A stretch of DNA of 64,000 bases from Haliclona indistincta (lineage: Eukaryota; Porifera; Demospongiae; Haplosclerida; Chalinidae). The position numbers and the translations under genes were made by a program. The DNA lies in contig OZ024784.1 of assembly GCA_964017065.1 (NCBI GenBank), positions 5,561,152 to 5,625,151 of the forward strand, given 5' to 3'. A model generated the notes under the pieces. The model did not search any database. It saw only the letters and a program-made list of their open reading frames with translations, and was not told where the DNA came from. Each line of letters begins with the position of its first letter. Position 1 is the first letter of the stretch. Positions 10,401 through 21,705 of this stretch are shown one piece after another.

Positions 10401-13400
10401 TCTTACCAATTCGTAGTGGATGACTCCGTTAGGTAGTTTCACTAGAAACATTCTGAACTCTCTCATCATTGCAGAGAAATCCTGACACAAACAGAGATAA
10501 AATATTGATGTCAAAACATTAGTTGATGTACTATACACTGAGATAGCTAAAACAATGCTCATTGTAGTGGGTGTTGGCTGTTATTATTATAGTCAGTCGA
10601 CTTACTCTCATAATCTCCCCTGGAGCAACAATCCTTGACTTGTTATAGCTGAGGTCAAGCTCCTGCCTACCTAGTCCACGTTGTGCCAATCCATCAACTT
10701 CAATTCCTGTTTCTTCTTCACAGCTCTGCTCCATTGTTTCCTCCACTATTGGTGTATTTCTCTGCTCTTCCTGTTCTTCCTCTTCTTCTCTGATTATCAT
10801 AGAAGTTCTAGAGGCTACTGACACTCTTGGTTCTTCCCGAGGTATTGCTGGTGTGCTGTGGTTAACTTCACTGTAAATGACCCGACTTGTTCGTCTTGGT
10901 TTGGGTGGCAGTTCTGGTGGAATAGATAGTTCAGACAGAACAGAAGATGCTTTACTGTTGGTCCTGTCTCCTGCACTGGAGTCCGTACTCTTGCTTGCTC
11001 TACTCAGTGTCTGTGACAGAGAGCAGTAGGTCACGTTAGACTTGCGCAGAGTGTAGTCAACTCTTGTGCTTGCAGTGCAATTGTACATTGGATTTGCGTC
11101 TGCAAGATCCCAAGTTACTTCTCGTTCAAGATTGGTACTGAACACTTTGTTTAGATGCTCTACTGTGTCAATATCTTGAGCTGACAAAGGTGCTTCTTGT
11201 ATTTGCACCTCTGCTGATTGTGTCAGTTTTGATCCAATATTCTTTGGCCTTCGTCTCAATGCTCTTGTTCTCCAATCACTTCGGCATTTTGACACAGGCT
11301 TGTGTCTTTTTAACACTGGACCTTCATCACTATTCTCTAACTCGTCTTCTTCATCGGCCAATCTCTCAAAGCTATTTTTACCATTGATCTCTTTCTGATG
11401 ACGAGGGACTATTGCTAGATGTCGTCGTCCTGGCTGTTCTCTGGGCTTCACAGGGACCACCATTGGTACAACATCATCATAATCATCTCCATCAGTGCTG
11501 GTGTTAGTGCCTGCCTCTAATGAGAAGCTGTTGAATATCTCTTGTTCCTCTTGTTCTTCATCATCATCATCAGAGCTCTCTATTGATTCCTGTGTCACAC
11601 TGGCTATATTGTAGCATATGGGAACACCATACTCGGTCATCAGTGAGATATCCTCTCCTCCCAGAGTGAGGGTCAGTCTTGTGTCAATCGGGTTATACTG
11701 ATACTGTGACAGCTCAACTGCTGGCCAACTCTCTACAGGCTAATGAGAGAATTATAGCACTGAATCAATACTGAATCAATTTTTTTCTTAATCTCACCTC
11801 AAATGTGTGACAATCTAGTCTGTAAATAGTCTCTGGACCAACTCCCAATAGACCCGCTCCATCATCAAACTGGTAAAAAGGATCATTAAAATGTTTTGCA
11901 TTGTGTACAGTATACATTGCTAACAGTGCTCAGAAGTTGGTAGGAAGCATGTACTGTGCTATGGGTTGTGTGTACAAACACAATATTGACATGCCTATTA
12001 CATAAAATTCATATTGACCACCTGTTTGTCGGTGTGCTATTGATGTTAAAATAAAATTCTACTCAGTTTTTATACAATGTGAGTTGTTGTGTAATAATAT
12101 CTTACCACAACTGAGTATAGAGACTGTCCTGCTGTCTCAAGCTGCATCACATCTTTTAGAAAGGTTGTTTTTGCTTCCATCAAGGACAAGGGTCTAACTC
12201 TCTTCATGTACTACACAAACAGCATAGTGATTATGGAAGGAACAGATAAGATACAGCACATGTTGTTCTACTCAGCAGTCTAGCTACCAAACCCACTCTA
12301 GTGTAGATAGTCATTTTTGGCTGTTTAGAGACTCTCTCATTGTAAACACTGTCTATATACTAGTGGGCATGATGGGCTGATTGCCTGATTGAACAAACTA
12401 TAGTAGTCTTTTACATCAAATACCACAATGGCATGATTCCTTGCTGGCATAGCTTACTACGCAAATTGCTTCCCTAATCAAGTCATGAACACAATTCTCA
12501 ATAGGTGTATAGGAAATGCTGTACATATCCCAACACCTGGTGTGCAGCATAGTTTACTACAACAACTATACAGCTATCTTGGAATTTCAACTATTTCAAA
12601 CCATGACTTGAATACCACTGACCCGCATAATTGTCTTAGTGAGTCCATTTGTGTCTTGAAGTCGGCACGGTACGTACTTCCACAACCAGCAATTTTGACT
12701 CCTCCTAAAATATTATATAGTGTCAGGTTACTGCATCCATACATAGTCATACCAGAATGGTGCTTAATATTATTTTAACAGGTTTCCTGAACTAATACAG
12801 GAGATGAGCAGTTTATATGCTGACAGAAATCAATGACTTGTGGATTATTTATCATGATATAACTGTCTGGTTGGTAAATACCATCTGTGACCCCAAGCAC
12901 ATGCATGATGACCCTGTCTACAAGTTGGCACTGATGGACTTTGAACTAAACAGTTCAGAGGCAAACAGCTCTGTGTGATAATGTGTTAACAACACGCTTT
13001 GGACCTAGCAACAGGTGCTAAAGAGTATGTGTGTACATTTTGTCAAAATAAATTATTTACTAGCCATTTTTTCACTCACGATGAAGGTTTAGCTTTGCCT
13101 TCTGTTGCTTCCACATGTGCTATTAGAGCACTCAGAGATGCTGCTTTGCAAGCTGTGCAGAAAGGAACTCCGGACAGGTAGCTTTGTTGCAGCTAAAGAA
13201 AAGGACTGTTAAATACACACTGAAGCGATTGCTTATCAAAATTAAATCTGTTTTCCAATTAAAGCTAGATTGCATCTGTTACTCTCGATTAATTAGGAAA
13301 AGTATCCTTGTCTAGTTTATAGTAAAGGAATGAGCCAAATGGACTAAGCCGAAATGCACTTAAATAGCTCATAAATTCTATTGTACATGGTTAGGTACAT

Positions 13401-13961
13401 GCAAAAACTATGACCATATTTAAGATGCTATAGTACAGTACCTGGTAATAGAGCATGTCAGCAAGGAAAGGTGTTTGCTCAAACAAATCAAGGTCTTCTT
13501 CAATGCATGTTGTAAACAGTCTTCTACCAAGTAGCATGGGATAGTTGCCACTTGCAGGACCCAAAGGAGTCGATGGGTTTATCCACAATGCTGTAGTAGG
13601 AAAGCATTGCAATACTCAACTTCACTGCAGTACAGCTCATAGCATACCGTTGATCCATCTTCCAGAGGCAGACTCTCCTCTCTCTTCCACTCTCAGCACT
13701 GCAATAGCCCAATCACGCATAAAGTGTTCTCTTGCCGTCCCCGTTATGCCTAACGTGATATTAGTGATCGGTTTATATGATTATTGAACTGTCGTCTGCT
13801 TACCATTGATAGCAGCTACACTTGATAGTGCTTCTTGAGCCGTAGCGTCTGAATGGAGCTAAAAGAGGTAGAGTAACGTGAACGACATCACAACAGTTGC
13901 TACACTACATTACCTGTAGTGTCTGGTACGTGCCGTCAGGAAAGTCGATACGAACATCCAT
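7498..13961 (-). CDS. Tandem-FERM protein; second FERM is talin-head-like, no rod
   Basis: About 20 exons. Start at 13961 (MDVRIDFPDGTYQTLQ, a ubiquitin-like F1 strand). A first, divergent FERM follows, ending in a PTB-like F3 (LLGVGPETIYRLD, about 11813-12210). A long exon (10606-11740) is acidic and disordered, with basic patches and a proline motif (IPPELPPKPRR). A second FERM occupies about 8540-10480: F1 (FLVKLPNGVIHYEL), F2 (EFLPPEYADLKGIEEKVL) and F3 (GVIRMDHKTKQVLDLWP, then NTFMLAFEG and WIAGLINFYIENIM). The F2 and F3 phrases follow talin closely, including the KTK.VL..WP strand that forms the integrin-tail pocket region. The C-terminus (7498-7830) is disordered and Pro/His-rich. No talin rod is present. 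A role in coupling NPxY-type receptor tails to membrane or cytoskeleton is inferred. F2 of the first FERM looks short; an exon may be missed in the 1.2-kb intron at 12211-13441. Confidence 0.8.
7887..8031. mobile_element. 145-bp palindromic MITE in intron
   Basis: The segment begins accgtatagcgggaaa and ends tttcccgctatacggt, a perfect inverted terminus. The interior is rich in tcgcgaa/ttcgcga words arranged palindromically, so the whole unit can fold into a long hairpin. It sits in an intron near the 3' end of the tandem-FERM gene. It carries no coding capacity, so mobilisation would need a transposase in trans. Confidence 0.75.
11541..11580 (-). repeat. Acidic low-complexity (poly-Asp/Glu) coding repeat
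   Basis: A tcatcatcatcatc run plus gttcttc/cttcttgttc words encode SSDDDDEEQEEQE in the linker between the two FERM domains. Confidence 0.65.
12211..13441 (-). other. 1.23-kb intron of the tandem-FERM gene, no recognised content
   Basis: By far the longest intron in this gene (most are 50-500 bp). It separates an exon ending LADMLYYQ from one starting YMKRVRPL, in matching phase 0. I see no inverted repeat and no convincing exon. A short opposite-strand ORF at 12999-13181 contains a CxxC...H arrangement but matches nothing I know. Confidence 0.5.
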
Positions 13962-14636
13962 CTTGGCGACTCGGGTAGTAGTTAAAATCTACCAGTTCTG
14001 TTCGCAGCACGATCATCTATATCCCAAAGAATGCGTGGGCGAATACGTGTTTATCAGCTGAGCCACGCCTCCAATTCTCAAGCAACTTGCACAAACACAC
14101 TGAAAATCAATGCCAGGTCACTGGTATATAAAATTACATTAAACTAGTCTGCGCCTTATGCCAGTCTGTAATTGAGTAGTGAAGTCTGTAAGGATTAATT
14201 TGTAATCTTATATGGCAGTCTGGATTAGATTTTACCTCTTCCTCTTGAAGCATCCCCTCCTTTTAAAAATACTATAGTTGACTTTCCTGTGGTTTGTCTA
14301 TCTGTAGTAGCATCAGTGTTGCTGTTTCAATTACAACACATAGTTAGATACTGTCACAATACACATCTAGTACTTAAAAAGCATTATTGAACATGTGACA
14401 ATGTACCTTATCCTGCAACCATGCAACTTTCATTGGTTATCTCAATCACGTGATTATTCTGACATGCTCATGTCATGTTAAATTTATTTTTGCTTTTCAT
14501 CTCTGTTACGTTTTGCACGAACGAGCAAAATATGTGGTTAAACAGCGGTTAACAGAATAAAAAGCTGGTGATAGACCAAACCAAGTATCCACCCACTAAA
14601 TTAGTTTGATGTGTTACGGCATAAGTGTATAAGCAG
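13962..14636. other. Intergenic, no gene seen
   Basis: Upstream region of the tandem-FERM gene. It contains AT-rich sequence with no sustained reading frame and no recognisable RNA gene. It probably includes the promoter and 5' UTR of the minus-strand gene. Confidence 0.5.
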
Positions 14637-15191
14637 CAGCCATGGCATACTTGACTGGTGCTATGCAGCCATGGTATAGTATACTGGTGCTATGCTGCCA
14701 TGGTATAGTATACTGGTGCTATGCAGCCATGGTATAGCATACTGGTGCTATGCAGCCATGGTATAGTATACTGGTGCTATGCTGCCATGGTATAGTATAC
14801 TGGTGCTATGCTGCCATGGTATAGTATACTGGTGCTATGCAGCCATGGTATAGTATACTGGTGCTATGCTGCCATCATGTGCCATGGTATAGTATACTGG
14901 TGCTATGCTGCCATGGTATAGTATATTGGTGCTATGCTGCCATGGTATAGTATACTGGTGCTATGCTGCCATGGTATAGTATATTGGTGCTATGCTGCCA
15001 TGGTATAGTATACTGGTGCTATGCTGCCATGGTATAGTATATTGGTGCTATGCTGCCATGGTATAGTATATATACTGGTGCTATGCTGCCATGGTATAGT
15101 ATACTGGTGCTATGCAGCCATGGTATAGTATACTGGTGCTATGCTGCCATGGCTGCTGGTGCTATGCTGCCATGGCTGCTGGTGCTATGCA
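14637..15191. repeat. 29-bp minisatellite, about 19 copies
   Basis: Tandem array of the unit tggtgctatgctgccatgg followed by tatagtatac. Units alternate between gcagcc and gctgcc variants, and some read tattgg for tactgg. One copy carries a ccatcatgtg insertion (about 14873) and the last two full units are shortened around ccatggctgctgg. Every unit holds the palindrome ccatgg and a tatagtata block. Unit length is not a multiple of three, so the open frame through it is incidental. It lies between the divergent starts of the FERM gene and the TMEM79-like gene. Confidence 0.95.
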
Positions 15192-15745
15192 TGACTCAGT
15201 ATCTATATTCTCATGTTCATATTGATTTAATTACCTTCAGTTCGTTAAATCAATTAGTATCATGTTCCAGTCTATGGGAAGCTTCCCTTCTCATGAAATT
15301 ACCCTATTACAGTGTCCACCTTAGTTGGTAACAATAGTATTATGATTGTCTAGAGCTGGTTGCCAAGGATACACAGATGGACTTTTCCTACTACACTGCA
15401 CATTAATGTTTCATTGGCATCGAGAATAGAGTGACCGATCCTGTAGTCATGTGATCCTGTAGTCATGAGTCGTGACTGATCCTGTAGTCCATAAAAGGCA
15501 ACAAACAATAACTTATTTGTCGGTGTTTTGCTGTCTGCTACATACAGTACATACAGGAAAGAACAAGTCAACTTATTGAGATGTGACATTGCTATGCAAC
15601 AGCATTGCAGAGATGAGATTATTATGTAATTGATGCTGTGATCTTATCTATGCAGTAGTCACAAGACTATGTTGTGTAAACTCATCACCACGTGTAATAA
15701 CTATGCAAGAGCTGTACGAGCCACACCTTTTAATTTGCAGTCAAA
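15192..15745. other. Intergenic, upstream of the TMEM79-like gene
   Basis: No gene recognised. A short word, gatcctgtagtc, occurs three times near 15436-15490 as a small local repeat. The region presumably contains the promoter of the downstream single-exon gene. Confidence 0.5.
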
Positions 15746-16375
15746 ATGGCAGACCAAGGGAAACAGAAGAAATCCAAGAAGCTGCACTTTAATCTTGCTC
15801 TATATTTGGTCGAGTTGTCTCTGGCCATTATAACCTTGGCTATAATCTACTACGGCGGATACTACTTGTGCGAACACATACCCATCCCAGAATCTATGGA
15901 CTTCGCTTCTCGTTTGGCATACACTTTCCGCTGGTCACTTCCGATGGTAATCGTGTTCATGATCACAATAATGAACACTGCTAATAAGCGAGGATCATCT
16001 GCCGCTGTTAATCCATTGTCGGGAAACGAGCACCTGGTGCAGTCTTTGAAGAATATCCTCATGAACACCCATGAACAGTTGATGGCTGCATTCATGTTGA
16101 TGCTAATACTCGTTACTTATTGTGACACTCCCGACACCATGAAGATCATACCTCTCTATGTCATCAGTTACACTGTTGGTCGAATCTTATTCATTATTGG
16201 GTACAGTATTGGGCCGCAGTATCGCTCTTATGGAATGATGATGAATTTAATAAGCACCTTTGGACTGGCTGGGTACATCGTCTACTTGGTTTACACCAAG
16301 GGCATGATGTATGGTTTAGGAACAGCCTATGCACCAGCTGTGAAAGGGCTTGGAAACAACAAGCCTGAACTCTAG
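15746..16375 (+). CDS. MAPEG-type membrane protein, TMEM79 (mattrin)-like
   Basis: Intronless, 209 residues. A basic N-terminus (MADQGKQKKSKKLHF) is followed by four to five hydrophobic helices: about residues 18-42, 66-80, 108-125, 135-155 and 165-185. The segment NPLSGNEHLVQSLKNILMN then HEQLMAAF is the MAPEG-family signature in the TMEM79 arrangement (Asn...Glu-Gln before a helix). TMEM79 acts in secretory and lamellar-granule membranes in vertebrates; MAPEG enzymes are glutathione-dependent. Catalytic activity here is unknown. The start is supported by tcaaaATGGC and by the length fitting the family. A polyadenylation signal (aataaa) lies at about 16432. Confidence 0.85.
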   Translation: MADQGKQKKSKKLHFNLALYLVELSLAIITLAIIYYGGYYLCEHIPIPESMDFASRLAYTFRWSLPMVIVFMITIMNTANKRGSSAAVNPLSGNEHLVQSLKNILMNTHEQLMAAFMLMLILVTYCDTPDTMKIIPLYVISYTVGRILFIIGYSIGPQYRSYGMMMNLISTFGLAGYIVYLVYTKGMMYGLGTAYAPAVKGLGNNKPEL

Positions 16376-16431
16376 ATTGTTTAGGAATAATATTTGATTA
16401 AGAATTGTAGATGTTATTAAACTACTAAGTC

Positions 16432-16437
16432 AATAAA
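16432..16437 (+). terminator. Polyadenylation signal AATAAA
   Basis: Canonical hexamer 57 bp after the stop of the TMEM79-like gene and about 70 bp before the convergent PNKD stop. Confidence 0.6.
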
Positions 16438-16507
16438 GTATCACTGATCTTGGAGTTGACTAAATAGCTCACAATTATTTTTGTCTGTGAACCTAATGCA
16501 TTTGTGA

Positions 16508-18673
16508 CTAAGAGGGGATGAATGCATTCTTTCGTCTCCTTAACTCAGCAAGTACATCAGCTTGATTGCTAACTGCACTGAACCCAAGCACAGTCCTCAG
16601 CCTGCTAGAGTCTGTTCGCAGGAAAGGATTGTACTGGAGCTCTTCTTCTAGTGTAGCTGGAACCTGCAGTAGTATAACAGACTAGATGCCTAATGTGTTA
16701 TTCACTACTAACCGTAGCAAGTCTTCTGGCTCTGAGCTGTTTAGCTGATGAAAGTTTTTCCTATTATGTATACCACAATCAACACAAGCGCACACCTAAC
16801 ACACGCACACACACACACACACACACATACCTTAACAGCAGTACTGTCAGGCTCAAGAAAAGCAGCAAATGTAAGATTACTATGAGTGTACTCATGACCT
16901 ATAATGAATGAAACATGAACGTGAGGAGTGGTTAGGTGGAGTTGCTAAAGCCAAAAGTTTGTGACAGTAATCAGCGTTACTACTAATGCACTAGATGGGC
17001 AACAGCAAAAACATAATAACGTGATTGATTGTCAATGCAGCTAGTGGCGGAATAGTCAATTGTGACATAACAGAGGAACCACATTACTCATGCAACACAT
17101 GTACCAGATGTTGCCTGATGGCAGAATGGTCACATGAGCTGACACTATTATCTTTATCACTAGCAGTGAGTCACGTACCACTGCACATGAGGCTTACCGG
17201 GAAATATAAACGTTGATGGATCAAGTTTTTTTATTAAGTTAAGAGAGTCCAACATTTGCTGTGCGGTCCCTTCAAATATTCGCCCTAAAATTTTTTACAA
17301 GCATTTTTCAAAAAAATAATACTGTAAAGCTGAGGAGTAAAATGACTTACCACAGCCACCAATGAACAGATGATCACCAGAGAACAAGCACGGTGGCGAT
17401 GAAGAGAGTTGATAGACCATATGACCTGAAGTGATCAAACACTAACAATAACAGATTAGAACTAAACAAAACACTAAAATACCATAACAACTAAAGCAAA
17501 CATCAATTCAATTTCAGTATTCAATACATACATACGTACATACATACATACATACATACATACATACATACATACATACATACATACATACATACATACA
17601 TACATACATACATAAATACATACATAGATACATACATAAATACATACATACATACACGCTATAGATGAGTTGGTCTAACCAGTTGTATGACCAGGAGTGA
17701 GTAGTGCTGTGAAATGTAGTGCACCAATCTGTACATCAGTAACCAATGATACCTTATGGTGGTTTATAGTAGATAATACTTACGTTGATATTGTCTTTGT
17801 CTTCTAGAAGGCTATTTAGATTGCAAGCAAATTCAAAATAATGGAAAACTAACAAACTCACAATGTAGTTCCGCTTGGATTGTCCAGTTTTCCACCATAT
17901 ACTGTGAGACAGGGAAATCTCTGTTTCAATCCCTCATTGCCTCCAGCATGGTCCCTGTGATGAAAACAAACGTTTTTTATCTTTATAGTTTGTTCTAAAG
18001 CTTGGCAGCCATAAGGACAGATAATGTAAACTACCTCCAACAGAACCACACAGCTATAGATAAACCTCCCATTGAGTATACACATCACAAACTTCTTAGA
18101 AAGCAGTAAATATGCACTGACCAGTGTTTGTGAGTTGTGAGTATAGCCTTGAGATGGACTCCATGCTCCTTCACTGCATTCTGTAAAATTGTACAGCACA
18201 GTTGTATTTTGCACTCTTTCTCACCTCTACCACCATGGGATCAGCAGGGTCTACTACCACAGCTACATTATTAGTGTCCACTATCAGGTAGCTGTAGTTG
18301 TCCTCTAGTATAGCCAATGGGTAGATAGTGATGTCTGCACCAGATGAGATCAGCCAGTTGAAATACAGCTCGTTTTCACACATACCTCGTATCCTTACTG
18401 GTTCCACAATGGAGTGCAGTCTATTGGATCTGTTCCTCAGCCGTCGCAAGTGATGATAGTAGCCCAGACGAGTCCTTGCATATAAGAAGTACCTGTACAA
18501 CGTTTGAACAGCACAGCATCACGCATGCCAGGTAAAATACACTAGTTCGCAAGTTGGGCTTACCCGACAGGGAAAAGCAATCTAAAGAGTTGTGCCTTCC
18601 TTCTCTTGAGGAAAGTGCCAAAGAAAAGAAGAAGAACGACGCTTGCTAACATGAAGACCCACCATGCCTCCAT
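16508..18673 (-). CDS. PNKD: PNKD orthologue, glyoxalase II-like metallo-beta-lactamase
   Basis: About nine exons. Start at 18673: MEAWWVFMLASVVLLLFFG is a signal anchor, as in the long human isoform, followed by RLLFPVG, YFLYARTRLGYYHHLRRLR and the hydrolase domain (LAILEDNYSYLIVDT). Metal-ligand motifs are intact: THKHWDHAGGN, TPGHTTGHMVY, FSGDHLFIGGCGR and PGHEYTHSNL. The C-terminal SYNPFLRT-like phrase (QYNPFLRTDSSRL) and ELRRRKNAFIPS close the protein. In mammals PNKD is a membrane-associated glutathione-linked hydrolase tied to exocytosis; the exact substrate is unsettled. Introns contain a (CA)n run and a long CATA array. Conservation of both the N-terminal anchor and the active site makes an active enzyme likely. 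Confidence 0.92.
16801..16829. repeat. (CA)n microsatellite in PNKD intron
   Basis: Run of cacacacac following cacctaacacacg. Dinucleotide repeat without coding role. Confidence 0.85.
17523..17658. repeat. (CATA)n tetranucleotide microsatellite
   Basis: About 34 tandem catacata units with a few aata/gata interruptions near the right end, inside a PNKD intron. Long, nearly pure arrays of this kind are usually polymorphic. Confidence 0.95.
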
Positions 18674-18834
18674 CACACTTGGCAGCGATTATGAACCGCG
18701 AAAACTTCCCGGCATTATAACTACCGGAAATGAAAAACAGAAAAAATTTTTTTTTTACGGTAAAAACTTGTATTCTACATCATTCATAATAAATAATTAT
18801 TTATAGCTATTTTCTTGATTGATGCTTTGAGTAG

Positions 18835-20955
18835 TCACTTCTGAAATTGATGTTCTTCAAAAACTTCACACAAGAGAAAGAGTGCATAATAATGCCAGAA
18901 TGTTGCATACCTTGGGCATAGCGATACCAGGTCTGATTGCTATAAAATCCTTGAAGGCCTTTGCTCCATGTGTTTCTGCTAGAGCAGCATCCTACAGTAG
19001 ATATTCAATTATTATTGCTATAAACTGACTCCTATCTCACCAAGGCTTCACTCTTCCTTCTGGACTCCTGATCTTTCTCCTTTGCCTCTTCTCTTGGATT
19101 TCTCAATGGCTAATAATTATGAGATTATTATCAGCAATAATATTTATTATTATTGTGCATTTGAGAAAAAAATTAATTACTACATTATTGTTCGTTGCAA
19201 TAAAAATTTTGCAACAACAAATTAATATTAATTTCACGAAATCTAGTCTGCAAATAATCAGTGATTGGTTTATGACACCAAGTTTACCTCATTGAATGGA
19301 CGTGGTTTCCACAGCCTTGGATGAAGGTACCATGCTCCATAACGTGTTCGAATGTGAGTTGGATGGTGAACCTGAGAGAAAGAGGTTGGTTAGAAACAGA
19401 TATCTAGAGACTCACTACTTCAGATGGAGTGTTTTCAATGTGTTTGTTGAAAACAGTGTGTGACTGTGAACGTGATGAGAAATGAGATGATTTCATCAAT
19501 AGTTCATTGGGTACACTGTTGTGATCCATCACATGAATGGGCACAGTCAGTGTTGGCTGAGAAACAGAAGACAGTGATAGTGCAGTGGATTGTCACTCAC
19601 GCTACCTTTGCCTCATCGCTGGCAAAAAGTTTCTTTATTGTCATTTCATCAATGTATAAAGGCCCATCTCCTCCCTACATAGTGCAGCAAAAGAATGCTT
19701 TTGGACTGGAGTATGTATTTTTGGTTTTACTAACCATGTCTTTAGACCATTTCACCAAGTCACGAGTTACTGTATTCACTCTATATTGCTAGAGAAAGAT
19801 CATGCATGTGAAAAAGATACTTACAATAATATTATGTACCTGAGTAGGAGAAATTGCTCTCTGTGCAGCAAGAAGTCGCTGCTCTCTGGCTTCTTCCTCT
19901 GGTGTGTCCATCAACGGCCATTGATAAATCCCAGTTTTTGATAAGTATTGGGTTTGACTTGTAGGACTATTATAGTGATCGTACTGACAGTACTAACAAT
20001 AATGTATCATCATCTTACAGTGTTGCTTGATTATCTACTACAACGATATTCTGCAATGTGTGAACAGAGCAAAATATGTGAGCAAGTATCAGCTATCTTG
20101 GCTTACTTCATCTTGCTTATCCTGTTGGTCTCCACACTCTACTGTACTAGAGACTGATGCTGCCTCATCACTGATGTTCTGTTAAATGGAAAAAGAAAAA
20201 AAGATGACATTATGGTAATAATGCTATACCTCTTCATCATCTGACATTGTATCACTTGCTCTAATCTCTGGCTCAAGAACATCAAAAATATAGTCAGCAA
20301 GCTACAGCAAAGAAAATTAATTATTATGCAGGATTACGCAATCACCTCCGGAGGAAGGGCCTCCTCAAGATGAGGGTAGAGGCCTAGTGGATGCTCCAGC
20401 AAACTCTCCTCAGCGTCTGCAATCCTTCTGAGTTTCTCTTGCATCCTGGCACCAACTCTAGAGAAGAGAAAGGGAATTGTAGTATTGTACACTACACAAT
20501 GTGTACACTTACTTTGAGTTCAAGGTCATCATTGCTGTCTCACTAATAGGGCGCTGCTTTTTACATGATACTGTTCGTCTGCGTGAAACTCGTAATTGTG
20601 ATGCTAAAGGATCAACAACAGGAACTGATCCGGTCTCTAACTGAAAATTATAATCAAACAGTGAATGATTTGATTTATTGCTCTTACTTTATACACTATA
20701 CTATTCTTGTCTGAGTTATGAGGAATACCAGTACGAAAGTCATCCATGTCAGTTCTAACGAACCTCCACTGAGTGCCTCGTAGGATGTTAGACTGCTTGC
20801 GAGGTTGAATGTATTTCCACTTTAGTCTCTCCTTGTACCTGAGAGAGACTATGATTACAGGATTATAGTATTTCATATAACTCTCACCATGGGAAGTGTT
20901 TCGCTGTGCCTGAGGATTGTGATGGCACTGTGACGAGGTCGTATTTGTGCGCCAT
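18835..20955 (-). CDS. FAM47E: FAM47E orthologue
   Basis: About eight exons starting MAHKYDLVTVPSQSSG at 20955. Diagnostic blocks in order: DMDDFRTGIP, HPLGLYPHLEEALPPELADY, FDVLEPE, RTRYGAWYLHPRLWKP, then HGAKAFKDFIAIRPGIAMPK. All match human FAM47E by recall (DDFRKG, HPLALYLNLEEAMP, RYGAWYLNPKLWKK, AFKDFI). FAM47E has been linked to chromatin (PRMT5 binding) in mammals; its ancient role is unknown. The very end is uncertain: either a last short exon (AAG TGA at 18835-18840) or read-through to a stop about 50 bp upstream. The start is 89 bp from the divergent EXOSC1 start. Confidence 0.85.
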
Positions 20956-21044
20956 GATTGCAAAGGCTTCCAGGTGTTGTGTAGTTTCCATAGCAACAAC
21001 GCGCAATGGGCATTCCACACACGTGTCACCAGTCCCAAGAAAAC
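20956..21044. promoter_or_regulatory. Compact divergent promoter, FAM47E / EXOSC1
   Basis: 89 bp between opposed start codons, with no TATA box. Both genes have well-supported starts, so the shared regulatory space is genuinely small. Confidence 0.55.
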
Positions 21045-21635
21045 ATGGAGGTGGATTGTCAACCTGCAAAACAGGGAGATCGCGTTATTCCAGGGACCTA
21101 CTTGGGATCTTCGAACAGCTTATCCTGTGGCGAAGGTACACAAATACGCCGCGATCATATCTATGCTACGCTAACTGGAAGAGTAGAAATATCCAACGAC
21201 ACTGTCGTGTCTGTTGTCAGCTCTCATGGACGTGTTATAGTGCCTAAGAAGGGCGCCATTGTCCTCTGCGCAGTTGTGAATGTGTCGAACCGGCAAGCAA
21301 AAGTGGCCATTATCAGTGTAAATGACACGGCTTTGCGAGAAAAGTTACACGGAGTTATACGAAGAGAGGACATTCGTGAAACAGAAAAGGACACTGTAGA
21401 GGTGTTTCCTTCTTTTAGACCCCGTGATATTGTGAGGGCTCGTGTAATAGGTCTGGGAGAGAGCTATGGCTATGTGCTGTCCACTGCAGAAAATGAACTT
21501 GGAGTAGTATTTGCCACTAGCGAGCGTGGAGGAAAGATGGTGCCCGCAAGTTGGAATGAAATGCAGTGCACATTGACTCAGTTGAGAGAGAAGAGAAAAG
21601 TTGCAAAAGTAGTCAATGCAGTTGCCATAAACTAG
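21045..21635 (+). CDS. EXOSC1: Exosome complex component CSL4
   Basis: Intronless. Starts at MEVDCQPAKQGDRVIPGTYL; the reading frame is open upstream to 21006, but the family begins just before the PGTYLG motif. The N-terminal domain reads SCGEGTQIRRDHIYATLTG. The S1 domain includes VEVFPSFRPRDIVRARVIGL and GYVLSTAENELGVV. The C-terminal zinc-ribbon-like segment has MVPASWNEMQCTLTQLREK. CSL4 is one of the three S1/KH cap proteins of the RNA exosome and acts in nuclear and cytoplasmic 3'-5' RNA decay. Length (196 codons) fits the family (about 195). Confidence 0.95.
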   Translation: MEVDCQPAKQGDRVIPGTYLGSSNSLSCGEGTQIRRDHIYATLTGRVEISNDTVVSVVSSHGRVIVPKKGAIVLCAVVNVSNRQAKVAIISVNDTALREKLHGVIRREDIRETEKDTVEVFPSFRPRDIVRARVIGLGESYGYVLSTAENELGVVFATSERGGKMVPASWNEMQCTLTQLREKRKVAKVVNAVAIN

Positions 21636-21705
21636 ACAATGCAGTTTCTATAACTAGACATTATTAACTGTAAACCCATTGTTTGAGTGAAATCATGATA
21701 GTAGA

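Noticed and set aside
12999..13181. Plus-strand 60-codon ORF with CxxC...H pattern (VCTFCQNKLF)
   Set aside because: Lies within a minus-strand intron, has no family match I know and only one Cys pair; probably chance or a decayed insertion.
14637..15191. CRISPR array
   Set aside because: Units are directly adjacent with no unique spacers; it is a minisatellite in a eukaryotic genome.
15050..15331. ORF with repeated AMLPWYSI-like peptides
   Set aside because: Produced by reading the 29-bp minisatellite; the unit is not a multiple of three and the frame shifts between units.
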